64,000 bases of DNA from Pseudomonas sp. MYb60 (GTDB lineage Bacteria > Pseudomonadota > Gammaproteobacteria > Pseudomonadales > Pseudomonadaceae): NCBI RefSeq assembly GCF_002979555.1, contig NZ_PCOZ01000004.1, forward strand, positions 310,001-374,000, read 5' to 3'. A program made the position numbers and the translations under genes. Below the pieces are notes generated by a model, which was not told the origin of the DNA, made no database searches, and saw nothing but the letters and a program-made list of their open reading frames with translations. Positions within the stretch are counted from its first letter, which is position 1. Each line of letters opens with the position of its first letter. Shown piece after piece: positions 12,596 to 21,585 of this stretch.

Positions 12596-13372
12596 TTACT
12601 CGGTAACGCCCTGGCTGACGCATTCGCCGCGTCGCCACAGGCTCCATTGGCCCGGTTCGTAGCGGGTCCAGTTTTCGTTGTCGGTCAAGGGTTCGGTGGC
12701 GATCACCGTCACCACGTCATTGGGGGTGGTCTCGGCCTGAAAATCGACGATCACGTCGACATCTTTCAAGCGTGCCGGGCCAAATGGGGCGCGGCGGGTG
12801 ATTTGCGCCAGCTTGGTCGAGCAGTAGCAGAACAGCCAGTCGCCGTCGCTGAGCATGCAGTTGAACACACCTTTGCTGCGGTATTCGGAGCAGGCAGCGA
12901 TCAGGTCCGGCAGCATCTGTTCGATGTCCACCGGCTCGGGGAACGCTTCGCGCACGCGGTTGAGCAGATCGCAGAACGCCGCTTCGCTGTCGGTATCCCC
13001 CACCGGGCGGTAGAACGTGGCGCGCGGGTTGAAGTCCGCCAGTTGGCCATTGTGCGCAAAGCACCAGTTGCGGCCCCAGAGTTCGCGCACGAACGGGTGG
13101 GTGTTGGCCAGGCTGACCTTGCCCACATTCGCCTGGCGGATATGGCCGATCACCACTTCACTCTTGATGGGATAACGCTGCACCAGCAACGCGACTTCCG
13201 ACTCGCTGCTCGCCGCCGGGTCCTGGAACAGACGCAGGCCTCGACCTTCATAGAAGGCGATGCCCCACCCATCACGGTGGGGGCCGGTACGCCCACCGCG
13301 CTGCATCAGGCCGGTGAAGCTGAACACGATGTCGGTGGGGACGTTGGCACTCATGCCCAATAATTCACACAT
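12596..13372 (-). CDS. class II glutamine amidotransferase (YafJ/GATase_4 type)
   Basis: A 258-residue stand-alone Ntn-type glutamine amidotransferase domain. The nucleophile is Cys2, exposed after Met removal (MCELLGMS). Other glutaminase motifs are [17 protein letters not shown], and [12 protein letters not shown]. No synthase domain is fused, as in E. coli YafJ, so the acceptor of the released ammonia is unknown. It lies in a minus-strand group with a DUF2937 gene and a small membrane-protein gene. Confidence 0.88.
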   Translation of the reverse strand: MCELLGMSANVPTDIVFSFTGLMQRGGRTGPHRDGWGIAFYEGRGLRLFQDPAASSESEVALLVQRYPIKSEVVIGHIRQANVGKVSLANTHPFVRELWGRNWCFAHNGQLADFNPRATFYRPVGDTDSEAAFCDLLNRVREAFPEPVDIEQMLPDLIAACSEYRSKGVFNCMLSDGDWLFCYCSTKLAQITRRAPFGPARLKDVDVIVDFQAETTPNDVVTVIATEPLTDNENWTRYEPGQWSLWRRGECVSQGVTE

Positions 13373-13393
13373 GCCAGGGCTCTCGCTGCAACG

Positions 13394-13858
13394 TTAAAGG
13401 CGCGGTTCTACGCGCATGCCGCCCACAGGTGCCGGACGGCGGAAAGGTTCGTCATCGTCTGCCGGCTCGGCAGCCAGGGCTGCGTCGGCGGCGGCCTTGC
13501 GCTCACGGCGAGCGTTGGCGGCGCGTTCGATCGGCCAGCGGATCAACACGATCACGATGTACACCGCAAAGGCGATCATCGCGTACATGAACAGATCGGA
13601 AATGGCCCGCCAGGCGTTGTTGCCGACCTTGAGCACCAGGTCCAGGGCGGTGATGGCCACGGCCGGCGCAAACTGGGTCTTGACCGGGTCGACGATGGTC
13701 GGGCTGAACAGCAACACCGCCATCAGCAATTGCAGCGGCTCGCGCAGCCAGCGCCAGATCCAGCGGGTCATGCGCCACCATACCAACAGGCAGCCCAAAG
13801 CGGCGAAGGCGTAAAGGCCCCAAGCGGTCAGATAGTCGTTCTCGGTCATGGTGTCCAT
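13394..13858 (-). CDS. small conserved membrane protein of Pseudomonas, unknown function
   Basis: About 154 residues with three hydrophobic stretches (YLTAWGLYAFAALGCLLVWW, LQLLMAVLLFSPTIV, and MYAMIAFAVYIVIVLIRW) and a charged, proline-rich C-terminal tail. It is probably an inner-membrane protein with a cytoplasmic tail. Two close ATG codons, 13858 (MDTMTEN) and 13849 (MTENDY), both fit; neither has a clear ribosome binding site. It lies 21 nt upstream of the amidotransferase gene and diverges from ptrB. No family function recognised. Confidence 0.7.
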   Translation of the reverse strand: MDTMTENDYLTAWGLYAFAALGCLLVWWRMTRWIWRWLREPLQLLMAVLLFSPTIVDPVKTQFAPAVAITALDLVLKVGNNAWRAISDLFMYAMIAFAVYIVIVLIRWPIERAANARRERKAAADAALAAEPADDDEPFRRPAPVGGMRVEPRL

Positions 13859-13948
13859 GGCAAGGTAGGCAAACAGACGGCTATGATAACGGCTTTTGCG
13901 TGTCGCGGCTGCAAAGCCTGCCACCGTCCGCCAGACAGGGAATTATCC

Positions 13949-15994
13949 ATGCCTTTATCCTCCAGCGCCCCGATCGCCCGCAAGGCCCCAGGCCAGGACC
14001 CGTATGCCTGGCTGCAAGCGCGGGACAGCGAGGAAGTCCTCGACTACCTCAAGGCCGAAAACGCCTGGCAGGAAGCCCAGCTCGCCGACCAGCACGCCCT
14101 GCGCGAAAGCCTGTTCGAAGAAATCAAGGGCCGCATCCTCGAAACCGACCTGTCGCTGCCCTCGCCGTGGGGCCCGTACCTGTATTACACACGCACCACC
14201 GCCGGCGACGAATACGCGCGCCACTACCGCTGCCGTCGCCCGGCCGACGACAGCAACGCCGTGGATGACAGCAGCGAAGAACTGCTGCTGGACCCGAACG
14301 TATTGGCCAATGGCGGCTTTTTCTCCCTCGGCGCGTTCAGCATCAGCCCCGACCACCAGCGCCTGGCCTACAGCCTCGATACCAGCGGTGAAGAGATCTA
14401 CACCCTGTTCGTGAAGGAATTGGCCACCGGCAAGGTCAGCGAACTGGAGTTCCAGGACTGCGACGGCAGCATGACCTGGGCCAACGACAGCTTGACCCTG
14501 TTCTTCGGCGAACTGGACGACACGCACCGCCCGCACAAACTGTATCGCTATCGCCTGGATGGCACCGCGGCGCAGGAAGTGTTCCACGAGCCTGACGGAC
14601 GTTTCTTCCTGCATTGCTACCGCTCCAGCTCCGAGCGTCAGTTGCTGCTCTCGCTCGGCAGCAAGACCACCAGCGAAATCTGGGCGCTGGACGCCGAGCA
14701 GCCGCACCTGCCGTTTACCTGCCTGGCGCCTCGGGTTGAAGACCACGAATACGATGTCGACCACGGCCAACTGAATGGCGCCTGGACCTGGTTCATCCGC
14801 AGCAACCGCGATGGCATCAATTACGCACTGTTCGTGGCGACCGACATTGGCGACGTGCCAACCGAGGCCGAGTGGCAGAACCTGATTCCCCACAGCGACG
14901 ACGTGATGCTCGACGGCGTTAGCCTCAACACCAGTGCCATGACCCTGAGCCTGCGCATCGGCGGCCTGCCGGTGATCGAAGTGCACCCGCAAGGCCTGCC
15001 GGCCTACCGCGTGGAATTGCCCGACGCCGCCTACAGCCTCTACGTACAGAACAGCCTGGAATTTCCGAGCGACAAGATCCGCCTGCGCTACGAAGCCCTG
15101 AACCGCCCGGCCCAGGTGCGTCAGCTGGACCTGGCCAGCGGCGCGCAACAGGTGCTCAAGGAAACCCCGGTACTTGGCGTGTTCAACGCCGACGACTACG
15201 TGAGCCAGCGCCTGTGGGCCACCTCCGCCGATGGCACCCAAGTGCCGATCAGCCTGGTGGTCAAGCGCGACCAGCTCGGCAAGCCGACACCGCTGTACCT
15301 GTACGGCTACGGCGCCTACGGTTCGAGCCTCGATCCGTGGTTCTCCCATGCACGCCTGAGCCTGCTGGACCGTGGCGTGGCGTTTGCCATCGCTCACGTG
15401 CGCGGCGGCGGCGAACTGGGTGAAGCCTGGTACCGCAGCGGCAAGCAGGAGCACAAGCAGAACACCTTCAGCGACTTTATCGCCTGCGCCGAGCACTTGA
15501 TCGCCAAGGGCTTGACCACCTCCGATCAGTTGGCCATCAGCGGCGGCAGTGCCGGCGGCCTGTTGATCGGCGCGGTGCTCAACCAGCGTCCGGAGCTGTT
15601 CCAGGCGGCGATTGCCGAAGTGCCGTTCGTCGACGTGCTCAACACCATGCTCGACCCGGAACTGCCGCTGACCATCACCGAGTACGACGAGTGGGGCAAC
15701 CCGGAAGAGCCTGACGTGTACGAACGGATAAAAGCCTACGCGCCGTACGAAAATGTCCGCGCCCAGGCCTATCCCCATCTGCTAGTGATCGCCGGCTACA
15801 ACGACAGCCGCGTGCAGTACTGGGAAGCGGCCAAGTGGGTGGCCAAGTTGCGCGACACCAAGACCGACGACAACCTGCTGTTGCTCAAGACCGAACTGGG
15901 TGCCGGCCACGGCGGGATGAGCGGTCGCTACCAGGGTTTACGTGACGTAGCGCTCGAATACGCATTTGTGTTCAAGGCGCTGGGGTTGATTTAG
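13949..15994 (+). CDS. ptrB: oligopeptidase B, S9A serine peptidase
   Basis: A cytoplasmic serine peptidase of the prolyl oligopeptidase family that cleaves short peptides after Arg or Lys. It has 681 residues: an N-terminal beta-propeller (about 70-400) and a C-terminal alpha/beta hydrolase domain. The catalytic triad is S534 in GGSAGG, D619 in YNDSRV and H654 in GAGHGG. RGGGELGEAWY is the usual family stretch. ATG 13949 (MPLSSSAP) is chosen. The frame is open 73 codons further upstream, but that part covers the divergent gene's promoter region and has no family character. Confidence 0.92.
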   Translation: MPLSSSAPIARKAPGQDPYAWLQARDSEEVLDYLKAENAWQEAQLADQHALRESLFEEIKGRILETDLSLPSPWGPYLYYTRTTAGDEYARHYRCRRPADDSNAVDDSSEELLLDPNVLANGGFFSLGAFSISPDHQRLAYSLDTSGEEIYTLFVKELATGKVSELEFQDCDGSMTWANDSLTLFFGELDDTHRPHKLYRYRLDGTAAQEVFHEPDGRFFLHCYRSSSERQLLLSLGSKTTSEIWALDAEQPHLPFTCLAPRVEDHEYDVDHGQLNGAWTWFIRSNRDGINYALFVATDIGDVPTEAEWQNLIPHSDDVMLDGVSLNTSAMTLSLRIGGLPVIEVHPQGLPAYRVELPDAAYSLYVQNSLEFPSDKIRLRYEALNRPAQVRQLDLASGAQQVLKETPVLGVFNADDYVSQRLWATSADGTQVPISLVVKRDQLGKPTPLYLYGYGAYGSSLDPWFSHARLSLLDRGVAFAIAHVRGGGELGEAWYRSGKQEHKQNTFSDFIACAEHLIAKGLTTSDQLAISGGSAGGLLIGAVLNQRPELFQAAIAEVPFVDVLNTMLDPELPLTITEYDEWGNPEEPDVYERIKAYAPYENVRAQAYPHLLVIAGYNDSRVQYWEAAKWVAKLRDTKTDDNLLLLKTELGAGHGGMSGRYQGLRDVALEYAFVFKALGLI

Positions 15995-16061
15995 GAACTT
16001 AACCGGGCGGTCGTGTCTGAACACAGGACCGCCCACGGATTGACCAATCAAGATTGCCACC

Positions 16062-16535
16062 ATGTCCCAACCGACCCTGCTGAACAACGAAATCCGCGAC
16101 ATGCTGATGGACTGCGGCCTGTTCGACCCGCTGACGCCAGAAGATTTCCACGTGGCCGCGGGCTACTTCAACATCAGCAGCATTGCCCGTGACGAGGTGA
16201 TTTTCCTCGAGGGCGATGCTGGCACCTTCATGTGCATCCTGCACCACGGCCAGGTGGCGGTGCAGAAAGCCAACCATGACGGCCAGCGCCTGACGATCGC
16301 CACCCTGCGCAGTGGCCGGGCCTTTGGCGAGATGGCCGTGCTTGACGGTGAACGGCGCTCCGCCAGTTGCGTGGCGGCCACCGACTGCGTGCTGTTGAAC
16401 CTGGGCAAGGACTCCCTGGAAAAAATGCTCAACGAAGCGCCCCGGGTGGCCGCCAAGATCATCCGCGCGATTGCCATCGCCCTGTCCAAGCGTCTGCGCA
16501 TGGTCGACGGGCAACTGCTCTCGCAACAGTTTTAA
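16062..16535 (+). CDS. cyclic-nucleotide-binding domain protein without a DNA-binding domain
   Basis: A 157-residue protein made almost entirely of a CRP-like cNMP-binding beta-roll (about 30-140), with the phosphate-binding cassette FGEMAVLDGERRSASC. No C-terminal helix-turn-helix or other output domain follows, so it is a stand-alone sensor or adaptor. Its TAA stop shares the palindromic TTAA with the stop of the convergent proline-rich gene. The partner is unknown. Confidence 0.88.
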   Translation: MSQPTLLNNEIRDMLMDCGLFDPLTPEDFHVAAGYFNISSIARDEVIFLEGDAGTFMCILHHGQVAVQKANHDGQRLTIATLRSGRAFGEMAVLDGERRSASCVAATDCVLLNLGKDSLEKMLNEAPRVAAKIIRAIAIALSKRLRMVDGQLLSQQF

Positions 16536-16810
16536 CCGCCAGGTGTCTTCGGTTTGCTGTCGTTTTGCTGCAGGCCCGGGACTGTCTGGTCCTTGGGCGG
16601 CGCTGGCAACACAATCGGCACCAGCGGCGGTGAACCGTTGGTCTTGGGCACCGCCGGGGTGCTGACCTGGGGGTACAAGGTCGGTGTCGGCGTACCCGGT
16701 GCGCCTGGGGTCGGCGCAGGCGCGACCGGCACGGTTTGCAACTCTTGAGCCTGAGCCGCACCCAATGTGAGCGCGCCGAGCACAATGACCGTTAGAATGC
16801 TGCACTTCAT
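16532..16810 (-). CDS. small proline-rich secreted protein
   Basis: A 92-residue protein with a signal peptide (MKCSILTVIVLGALTLGAAQAQ, cleavage near residue 21). The mature part is unusually rich in Pro, Thr and Val (APAPTPGAPGTPTPT, PPLVPIVLPAPP) and ends KPKTPGG. It is probably a disordered periplasmic or secreted protein. ATG 16810 is chosen because GGAG lies six bases before it; an ATG four codons upstream is also open. No family is recognised. It converges with the cNMP gene and diverges from the spermidine-synthase-like gene. Confidence 0.65.
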   Translation of the reverse strand: MKCSILTVIVLGALTLGAAQAQELQTVPVAPAPTPGAPGTPTPTLYPQVSTPAVPKTNGSPPLVPIVLPAPPKDQTVPGLQQNDSKPKTPGG

Positions 16811-16888
16811 CGATGGCTCCATGGCCTGACCGGAATGCCACAAGGCTACTCCCAACCGCGCAAGAATGCCCTTCCCAATGAGATTTCC

Positions 16889-17575
16889 ATGAAACGTTTC
16901 GTTCTGCTGGACACCACCCCGATCCCCGACAACGGCGGTGCCTTGTGCCTGTTCGAATACGGCGAGGATTTTGTCATCAAGATCCAGGGCGGCGACGGCG
17001 GCCAATTGATGAACACGCGCATGCACGGCTCCGAGGATGCACTGGCGGAAATTCCCTGCCGCAAGGTGGCCGGCCGTCCAGGTTCGCGGGTATTGATCGG
17101 CGGCCTGGGCATGGGCTTTACCCTGGCCTCGGCGCTCAAGCACCTGGGCAAGAGTGCCGAAGTAGTGGTCGCCGAGTTGGTGCCTGGCGTGGTGGAGTGG
17201 AACCGTGGCCCGCTGGGAGAAAAATCCGGCCGCCCGCTGCTGGACCCGCGCACGGTGATCCGCATGGAGGACGTGGCCAAGGTGCTGCAAGCCGAACCCC
17301 AGGGCTTTGACGCGATCATGCTCGACGTCGACAACGGCCCCGAAGGCCTCACCCAGAAAGCCAACAGCTGGCTGTACTCCGCCGGCGGCCTGGCCGCCTG
17401 CGCCAAGGCCCTGCGGCCCAAGGGCGTGCTGGCGGTGTGGTCGGCGAGCGCCGACAAGCTGTTCAGCGACAAACTGCGCAAGGCCGGGTTCAAGGCCGAA
17501 GAAGTGCAGGTGTTCGCCCACGGCAACAAAGGCACACGCCATACCATCTGGATTGCCGAAAAGCTCAAGGGCTAA
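16889..17575 (+). CDS. spermidine-synthase-like (PABMT fold) protein
   Basis: A 228-residue protein with a Rossmann methyltransferase-like fold. The nucleotide-binding stretch is VLIGGLGMGFTLASAL (about 74-89), followed by the acidic end of strand 2, VVVAELVPGVVEWN, and a later acidic IMLDVDNGP. These resemble spermidine synthase relatives, but the usual polyamine-binding motifs are not obvious, so the substrate is uncertain. ATG 16889 (MKRFVLLD) is preferred to an upstream in-frame ATG because the family similarity begins there. Confidence 0.78.
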   Translation: MKRFVLLDTTPIPDNGGALCLFEYGEDFVIKIQGGDGGQLMNTRMHGSEDALAEIPCRKVAGRPGSRVLIGGLGMGFTLASALKHLGKSAEVVVAELVPGVVEWNRGPLGEKSGRPLLDPRTVIRMEDVAKVLQAEPQGFDAIMLDVDNGPEGLTQKANSWLYSAGGLAACAKALRPKGVLAVWSASADKLFSDKLRKAGFKAEEVQVFAHGNKGTRHTIWIAEKLKG

Positions 17576-17634
17576 TTGCCCCGCGAACGGCTAGAATCAA
17601 GCGTATCCGTGACCACCCAGAGACAGGAGCCGAA

Positions 17635-18009
17635 ATGAGCTCGACCAACCCGCCCTCCCACACCGCCAAGCTGGACCGCATCCTCGCCGATGCCCAGCGC
17701 GACCGGGAAATGGGCTACCGCGACAAAGCCCTGAAAATGTACCCCCACGTGTGCGGCCGTTGCGCCCGTGAGTTCGCCGGCAAGCGCCTGAGCGAACTGA
17801 CCGTGCACCACCGCAACCACAACCATGACGACAACCCGCAGGACGGCTCCAACTGGGAGCTGCTGTGTTTGTACTGCCATGACAACGAACACTCGCGCTA
17901 CACCGACCAGCAATACTTCGGCGACGGCTCCACCAGCAGCCCGACGATTGCCAAGGCTACGCACAACCCGTTTGCGGCGTTGGCGGGGTTGATGAAGAAG
18001 GACGACTGA
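17635..18009 (+). CDS. yajD: HNH nuclease YajD family
   Basis: A 124-residue protein with a compact HNH domain: CGRC near residue 42, the VHHRNHNHDDNP core (HH and N), and LLCLYCHDNEH with the second CxxC-like zinc pair. It matches YajD, a small conserved HNH-family protein whose cellular role is not settled. The ATG is preceded by CAGGAG at good spacing. It follows the spermidine-synthase-like gene by 59 nt and may be co-transcribed. A REPIN separates it from the next gene. Confidence 0.85.
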   Translation: MSSTNPPSHTAKLDRILADAQRDREMGYRDKALKMYPHVCGRCAREFAGKRLSELTVHHRNHNHDDNPQDGSNWELLCLYCHDNEHSRYTDQQYFGDGSTSSPTIAKATHNPFAALAGLMKKDD

Positions 18010-18034
18010 TAGTCCTTTGTTGTTGGTGCCGGCC

Positions 18035-18129
18035 TCATCGGGGGCAAGCCCCCTCCCACAGTTGACTGCATTCACACATAAATTTGTGTAAATCCGGTCC
18101 AGTGTGGGAGGGGGCTTGCCCCCGATAGC
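18035..18129. repeat. REPIN (inverted pair of REP sequences)
   Basis: The left half is ATCGGGGGCAAGCCCCCTCC and the right half GGAGGGGGCTTGCCCCCGAT. They are exact inverses, about 38 nt apart, between two genes on the same strand. The core GGGGGCTTGCCCCC is the same as in the single palindromes elsewhere, but each half ends in a GAT/ATC tail. Confidence 0.88.
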
Positions 18130-18161
18130 GATCCCACAAACACCACTGCAGCCCCAAGCCG

Positions 18162-18167
18162 TATAAT
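18162..18167 (+). promoter_or_regulatory. consensus -10 box upstream of the SpoU methylase gene
   Basis: A perfect TATAAT 31 nt before the GTG start, just downstream of the REPIN. No good -35 element is seen at the expected distance. Moderate evidence for a local promoter. Confidence 0.4.
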
Positions 18168-18198
18168 CGCGTCTTTTTTCTCCAAGGCACCCTTCCCC

Positions 18199-18666
18199 GT
18201 GGGCAATAAACGCTACAGCTGCATCGGTTTGTACAACCCCAAATCCCCCGAAAATGTCGGCTCGGTCATGCGCGCCGCCGGCTGCTACGGCGTGGCCTCG
18301 GTGTTCTACACCGGCGTGCGTTACGAGCGCGCGCGGGACTTCATCACCGATACCAAGAAGGTCCACCACGACATTCCGCTGATCGGCATCGACGACCTGA
18401 AAAAAATCCTGCCCCTGGGCTGCATTCCCGTCGCCGTAGAGCTGGTGGAAGGCGCCCGCCCGCTGCCCGAATACACCCACCCCGACCGCGCGCTGTACAT
18501 CTTCGGCCCTGAAGATGGCTCTCTCGACAAAGAGATTCGCGACTGGTGTGAAGACGTGGTCTACATTCCGACCACCGGCTGCATGAACCTCGCCGCCACT
18601 GTCAACGTGGTGCTCTACGACCGCCTGGCCAAGGGCAACAACACCCGCTCGGGCCCCAAGTACTGA
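18199..18666 (+). CDS. SpoU/TrmH-family RNA 2'-O-methyltransferase
   Basis: A 155-residue SPOUT methyltransferase that should methylate a ribose in tRNA or rRNA using SAM. The knot motifs are present: CIGLYNPKSPENVGSVMRAA at the N-terminus (motif 1, N and R), YIFGPEDGSLDKEI (motif 2) and YIPTTGCMNLAATVNVVLYD (motif 3). The start is a GTG (GTGGGCAATAAACGC), because no ATG exists before motif 1. It is TrmL-sized but differs in motif 3, so the target is left open. Confidence 0.88.
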   Translation: MGNKRYSCIGLYNPKSPENVGSVMRAAGCYGVASVFYTGVRYERARDFITDTKKVHHDIPLIGIDDLKKILPLGCIPVAVELVEGARPLPEYTHPDRALYIFGPEDGSLDKEIRDWCEDVVYIPTTGCMNLAATVNVVLYDRLAKGNNTRSGPKY

Positions 18667-18734
18667 TCTTTTGGGAACATCCGGCGCCTGCGCGCAGTCA
18701 GCTACTTATCACTAGCCCTCGTTGGAGACAGATC

Positions 18735-19076
18735 ATGAGCGACAGCAAAACCTTGCGACCTATCATCGAACACACGCCTTTCGAGACTCAGCCCACGCAG
18801 AACGTGCACGGTTGGGAGCGCATCGGCTCGGTGGCCGGTGGCGTGATGATGGTAGGCAAAGGCCTGCGCCGTGGCGGGATTTTTGGTTTGATCCAGGTTG
18901 CGATCGGCGGCGTGGCGCTGGCCCGTGGCTTTACCGGGCACAGTTCGCTCAAGGACAAGCTGGAACAAGGCCGTCAGGAAATGAACACCGTGCGCGCGAA
19001 GATCGAGCGTGCCGGCGCTGAGCTGAAAAACCTGAAGACCAAAGCTGAAGTGGCTGCCGAGAAAACCACTGGCTGA
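18735..19076 (+). CDS. small membrane protein, DUF2892/YgaP-like N-terminal part
   Basis: A 113-residue protein. The centre holds a DUF2892-like membrane hairpin (about 28-65): GWERIGSVAGGVMMVGKGL, then GIFGLIQVAIGGVALARGF. The C-terminal 45 residues are a charged, probably coiled-coil helix (EQGRQEMNTVRAKIERAGAE). The ATG follows GGAGACAGATC. Function unknown; such proteins are often stress-induced. A REP palindrome follows the stop. Confidence 0.78.
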   Translation: MSDSKTLRPIIEHTPFETQPTQNVHGWERIGSVAGGVMMVGKGLRRGGIFGLIQVAIGGVALARGFTGHSSLKDKLEQGRQEMNTVRAKIERAGAELKNLKTKAEVAAEKTTG

Positions 19077-19104
19077 CCCCGATCAACCAGCTGTTGGAGA
19101 TTCA

Positions 19105-19137
19105 AATGTGGGAGGGGGCTTGCCCCCCTCCCACATT
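19105..19137. repeat. single REP palindrome between convergent genes
   Basis: AATGTGGGAGGGGG / CCCCCTCCCACATT with a CTTG core and one extra C in the right arm. It lies between the DUF2892-like gene and the convergent M61-like gene, 10 nt from the latter's stop. Confidence 0.85.
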
Positions 19138-19147
19138 GCGTTATGCG

Positions 19148-20368
19148 TCAATGCAATAACGGGGTATCCAGTACCGCCGAGGATTCGCCGAGGATGCTGT
19201 CGGCCAGTTTCACGAACTCCGGCGTGGTAATGCGGTTGGCGCGCATCACCGCCTGCGTCAGGTCATCCAGCGAGCGCTTGTTGTGGGTCTTCACCCGGAT
19301 CTCGCGGTCCAGCTCCTGCAACACCACCACTGCCCTGGCAACCTCAGCGCCGCTGACCTGCTCGCCGCGCAGGCTGGTGACGCCCTTGCCTTCCTTCGTC
19401 AGTCGCGCCTGAATGGCCTGATAGCGCTCATCGGTGATTCCACCGGCACGCCGCACCAATTCGATGGCGTAATACTCCGTCAGGCCCTCGCCGATCCAGT
19501 CACTCGACTCGTGATCGTTGAAGCGTCCTATCGCCTGCACCAGTTCACGAATCAACGGGCTGCTGCCGTTTTCGCTGACCAGCGGCGTGCGGCTATTGAG
19601 GTAGATCGAGTCGCGGGCCGAGAACGCGCCACGGCGCATCGGGTCACTGGCGCCCACCACCAGGAGCTTGGCCGGATGGCGCGGGAAGGCGGCTTCCACC
19701 TGGGGCCAGATGAACGTGAGCAACGTCAGCACATCCATGCGGCGCATGGCCTGGCCCTTGGGCGAAGCCACGGTGACATCAGTGTCACCCAGGCGCACGC
19801 GACGGCTGCCAAGGGTGCCGGCGAGCATCCAGCCGGTGGGCCGGTCGAACAGGCGCGAAACGTTGTCGATGCGGAATTTATGCTTGCCGATGCGCGGCCA
19901 GGCGGTTTCGACGCTTTTCCAGCCGGCCGGCAGCTCGAACACCAGGCGCGAGACCAGCTCGACGCCATCCTGCTGATCAAGGCGCGCCGGGGGCACCAGG
20001 TCCTCACCGCGGAACAGGGCCCAGCTCGGGGTCATCCGTGCGTCATAGGTGCCCGGTTTGCGCGCATGGGTGAGGCGTACACGGTAGGTCAGGCTGGCCT
20101 TGTCGGCGCTGGGTTGCCACAGGCCACGGTGGTCAGTAATGCGCCACTGGCCATCGGCCTTGAAGTCGCTGTAGTCGCCGTCACGGCCAAGGTCGAAGTT
20201 CAGGCTGCGCACCGCCGAGCCCTGGGACAGGCTCAACCGCACCTCGGCCTGATCGCTTTGGGGCAGCAACTTGACGTGATAGTCCAGGTCGACCTTTTTT
20301 GCGCACCATGCCGGCACGCTCACTGCCAGCAACAACAGGCCAGCCGCCAGCCGGGTTCCCACCTTCAT
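19148..20368 (-). CDS. secreted M61/M1-peptidase-like protein with a degenerate HExxH motif
   Basis: A 406-residue protein with a signal peptide (residues 1-22, ending AWCA) and an N-terminal beta-rich domain. The peptidase-like C-terminal part contains WIGEGLTEYY (291-300), the typical third-ligand segment of gluzincin peptidases. Where HExxH is expected the sequence reads R274-E-L-V-Q278, so both zinc histidines appear to be missing. It is probably an inactive periplasmic pseudo-peptidase. The YcgN-like gene lies 14 nt upstream on the same strand, suggesting an operon. The family call rests on the WxxEGLxEYY context only. Confidence 0.65.
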   Translation of the reverse strand: MKVGTRLAAGLLLLAVSVPAWCAKKVDLDYHVKLLPQSDQAEVRLSLSQGSAVRSLNFDLGRDGDYSDFKADGQWRITDHRGLWQPSADKASLTYRVRLTHARKPGTYDARMTPSWALFRGEDLVPPARLDQQDGVELVSRLVFELPAGWKSVETAWPRIGKHKFRIDNVSRLFDRPTGWMLAGTLGSRRVRLGDTDVTVASPKGQAMRRMDVLTLLTFIWPQVEAAFPRHPAKLLVVGASDPMRRGAFSARDSIYLNSRTPLVSENGSSPLIRELVQAIGRFNDHESSDWIGEGLTEYYAIELVRRAGGITDERYQAIQARLTKEGKGVTSLRGEQVSGAEVARAVVVLQELDREIRVKTHNKRSLDDLTQAVMRANRITTPEFVKLADSILGESSAVLDTPLLH

Positions 20369-20382
20369 ACACACTCCTTGGT

Positions 20383-20832
20383 TCAGCCTGCGCGGAAGAT
20401 CAGGTAATCCTCCCAGTCGTCTTCGGGCACGCTGCCTTCGCTGAGCATGCGCCCGGACTGGGAAATGCGTTCGTGGTGCACGGCGTCGCGGTCGCCGCAG
20501 ACCAGGTGATGCCACAACGGCAGGTCCTTGCGTTCGCTCACCAGGCGATAGCCGCAGGTAGGCGGCAGCCACTTGAACTGGTCGGCCTGGCCCGGGGTGA
20601 GCTGGATGCAGTCAGGCACCGAGTCGCGGCGGTTGGGGTAATCGGTGCACTGACAGGTTTTCAGGTCCAGCAGTTTGCAGGCGATGCGCGTGTAATAGAC
20701 GCTGTTGTCGTCTTCATCCTCAAGCTTTTGCAGGCAGCACAGGCCACAGCCATCGCACAACGATTCCCACTCCTCCTGGTCGAGGAGCTCAAGGGTTTTG
20801 CGTTTCCAGAAAGGTTCGACTATCGCGGCCAT
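20383..20832 (-). CDS. YcgN-family cysteine-cluster protein (UPF0260)
   Basis: A 149-residue cytoplasmic protein of the YcgN/UPF0260 type. Conserved cysteines are CDGCGLCC near residue 26, then C52 in IACKLLD, CQC near 60-62, C75 in PDC, and C92 in PTCGYRL; these probably bind zinc or an Fe-S cluster. It ends with DDWEDYL, typical of the family. Function unknown. It is the first gene of a likely two-gene unit with the M61-like gene. Confidence 0.88.
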   Translation of the reverse strand: MAAIVEPFWKRKTLELLDQEEWESLCDGCGLCCLQKLEDEDDNSVYYTRIACKLLDLKTCQCTDYPNRRDSVPDCIQLTPGQADQFKWLPPTCGYRLVSERKDLPLWHHLVCGDRDAVHHERISQSGRMLSEGSVPEDDWEDYLIFRAG

Positions 20833-20988
20833 GGCTCTACATCGGTATCGGTAGGTGAAAAGGCCGCCAGTCTAGTGCCCAAGGCCTGTGGAACCAAGCG
20901 TTGGCGACTGGCGGTGTAACAACACTTGTCAGTCTAGTGGCCGCGCAGTAGTTTTGAACGCCGAATTGACCCTCAGGAACTGCTGCCC

Positions 20989-21573
20989 ATGACACGTGTT
21001 GCCGATTACCCGATCCACACGCAATTCACCGAACGCTGGTCGCCTCGCGCCTTTACCGGCGAGAGCATCGCGCAGGAAACCCTGTTGAGCTTCTTCGAAG
21101 CCGCGCGCTGGGCGCCATCCGCCTACAACTCGCAGCCATGGCGCTTTCTCTACGCGCGCCGCGACACGCCGGACTGGGAACGTTTCCTGGGCCTGTTGAA
21201 TGAATTCAACCGCAATTGGGCACAGCATGCATCGGCCCTGGTGATCATTGCCTCGAAAACCGACTTCATCGCCCCCGGCGCCACGGAAGAAACCCCGGCG
21301 CTGTGGCACACCTTCGACACCGGCTCGGCCTGGGGCCACTTGGCGCTGCAGGCCAGCATCAGCGGCTGGCACACCCACGGCATGGCCGGTTTCGACCAGG
21401 AACTGACGCGCAAAGAGCTGAAAATCCCGGAAGGCTATGCGCTGCATGCCGCCGTGGCGATCGGCAAGCTGGGTGACAAATCGACCCTGCCGGAATACCT
21501 GCAAGGCCGTGAAGTGCCAAGCCCGCGTCGGCCGTTGAGCGAATTGGTGTCGGAAGGCGACTTCAGCCTCTAA
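20989..21573 (+). CDS. nitroreductase-family FMN oxidoreductase
   Basis: A 194-residue nitroreductase-like flavoprotein. RWSPRAFTGESIAQETLL and ARWAPSAYNSQPWRFLY are the FMN-binding N-terminal motifs, and GSAWGHLALQASISGWHTHG and AVAIGKLGD the C-terminal ones. It should use NAD(P)H to reduce nitro- or quinone-like compounds, but the natural substrate is unknown. It diverges from the YcgN gene across 156 nt that contain no other gene. A REP-like palindrome follows the stop. Confidence 0.88.
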   Translation: MTRVADYPIHTQFTERWSPRAFTGESIAQETLLSFFEAARWAPSAYNSQPWRFLYARRDTPDWERFLGLLNEFNRNWAQHASALVIIASKTDFIAPGATEETPALWHTFDTGSAWGHLALQASISGWHTHGMAGFDQELTRKELKIPEGYALHAAVAIGKLGDKSTLPEYLQGREVPSPRRPLSELVSEGDFSL

Positions 21574-21585
21574 GGCGTATACCGC

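Noticed and set aside
13955..15778. Minus-strand open frame of about 600 codons
   Set aside because: Antisense to ptrB, whose catalytic triad and length are intact.
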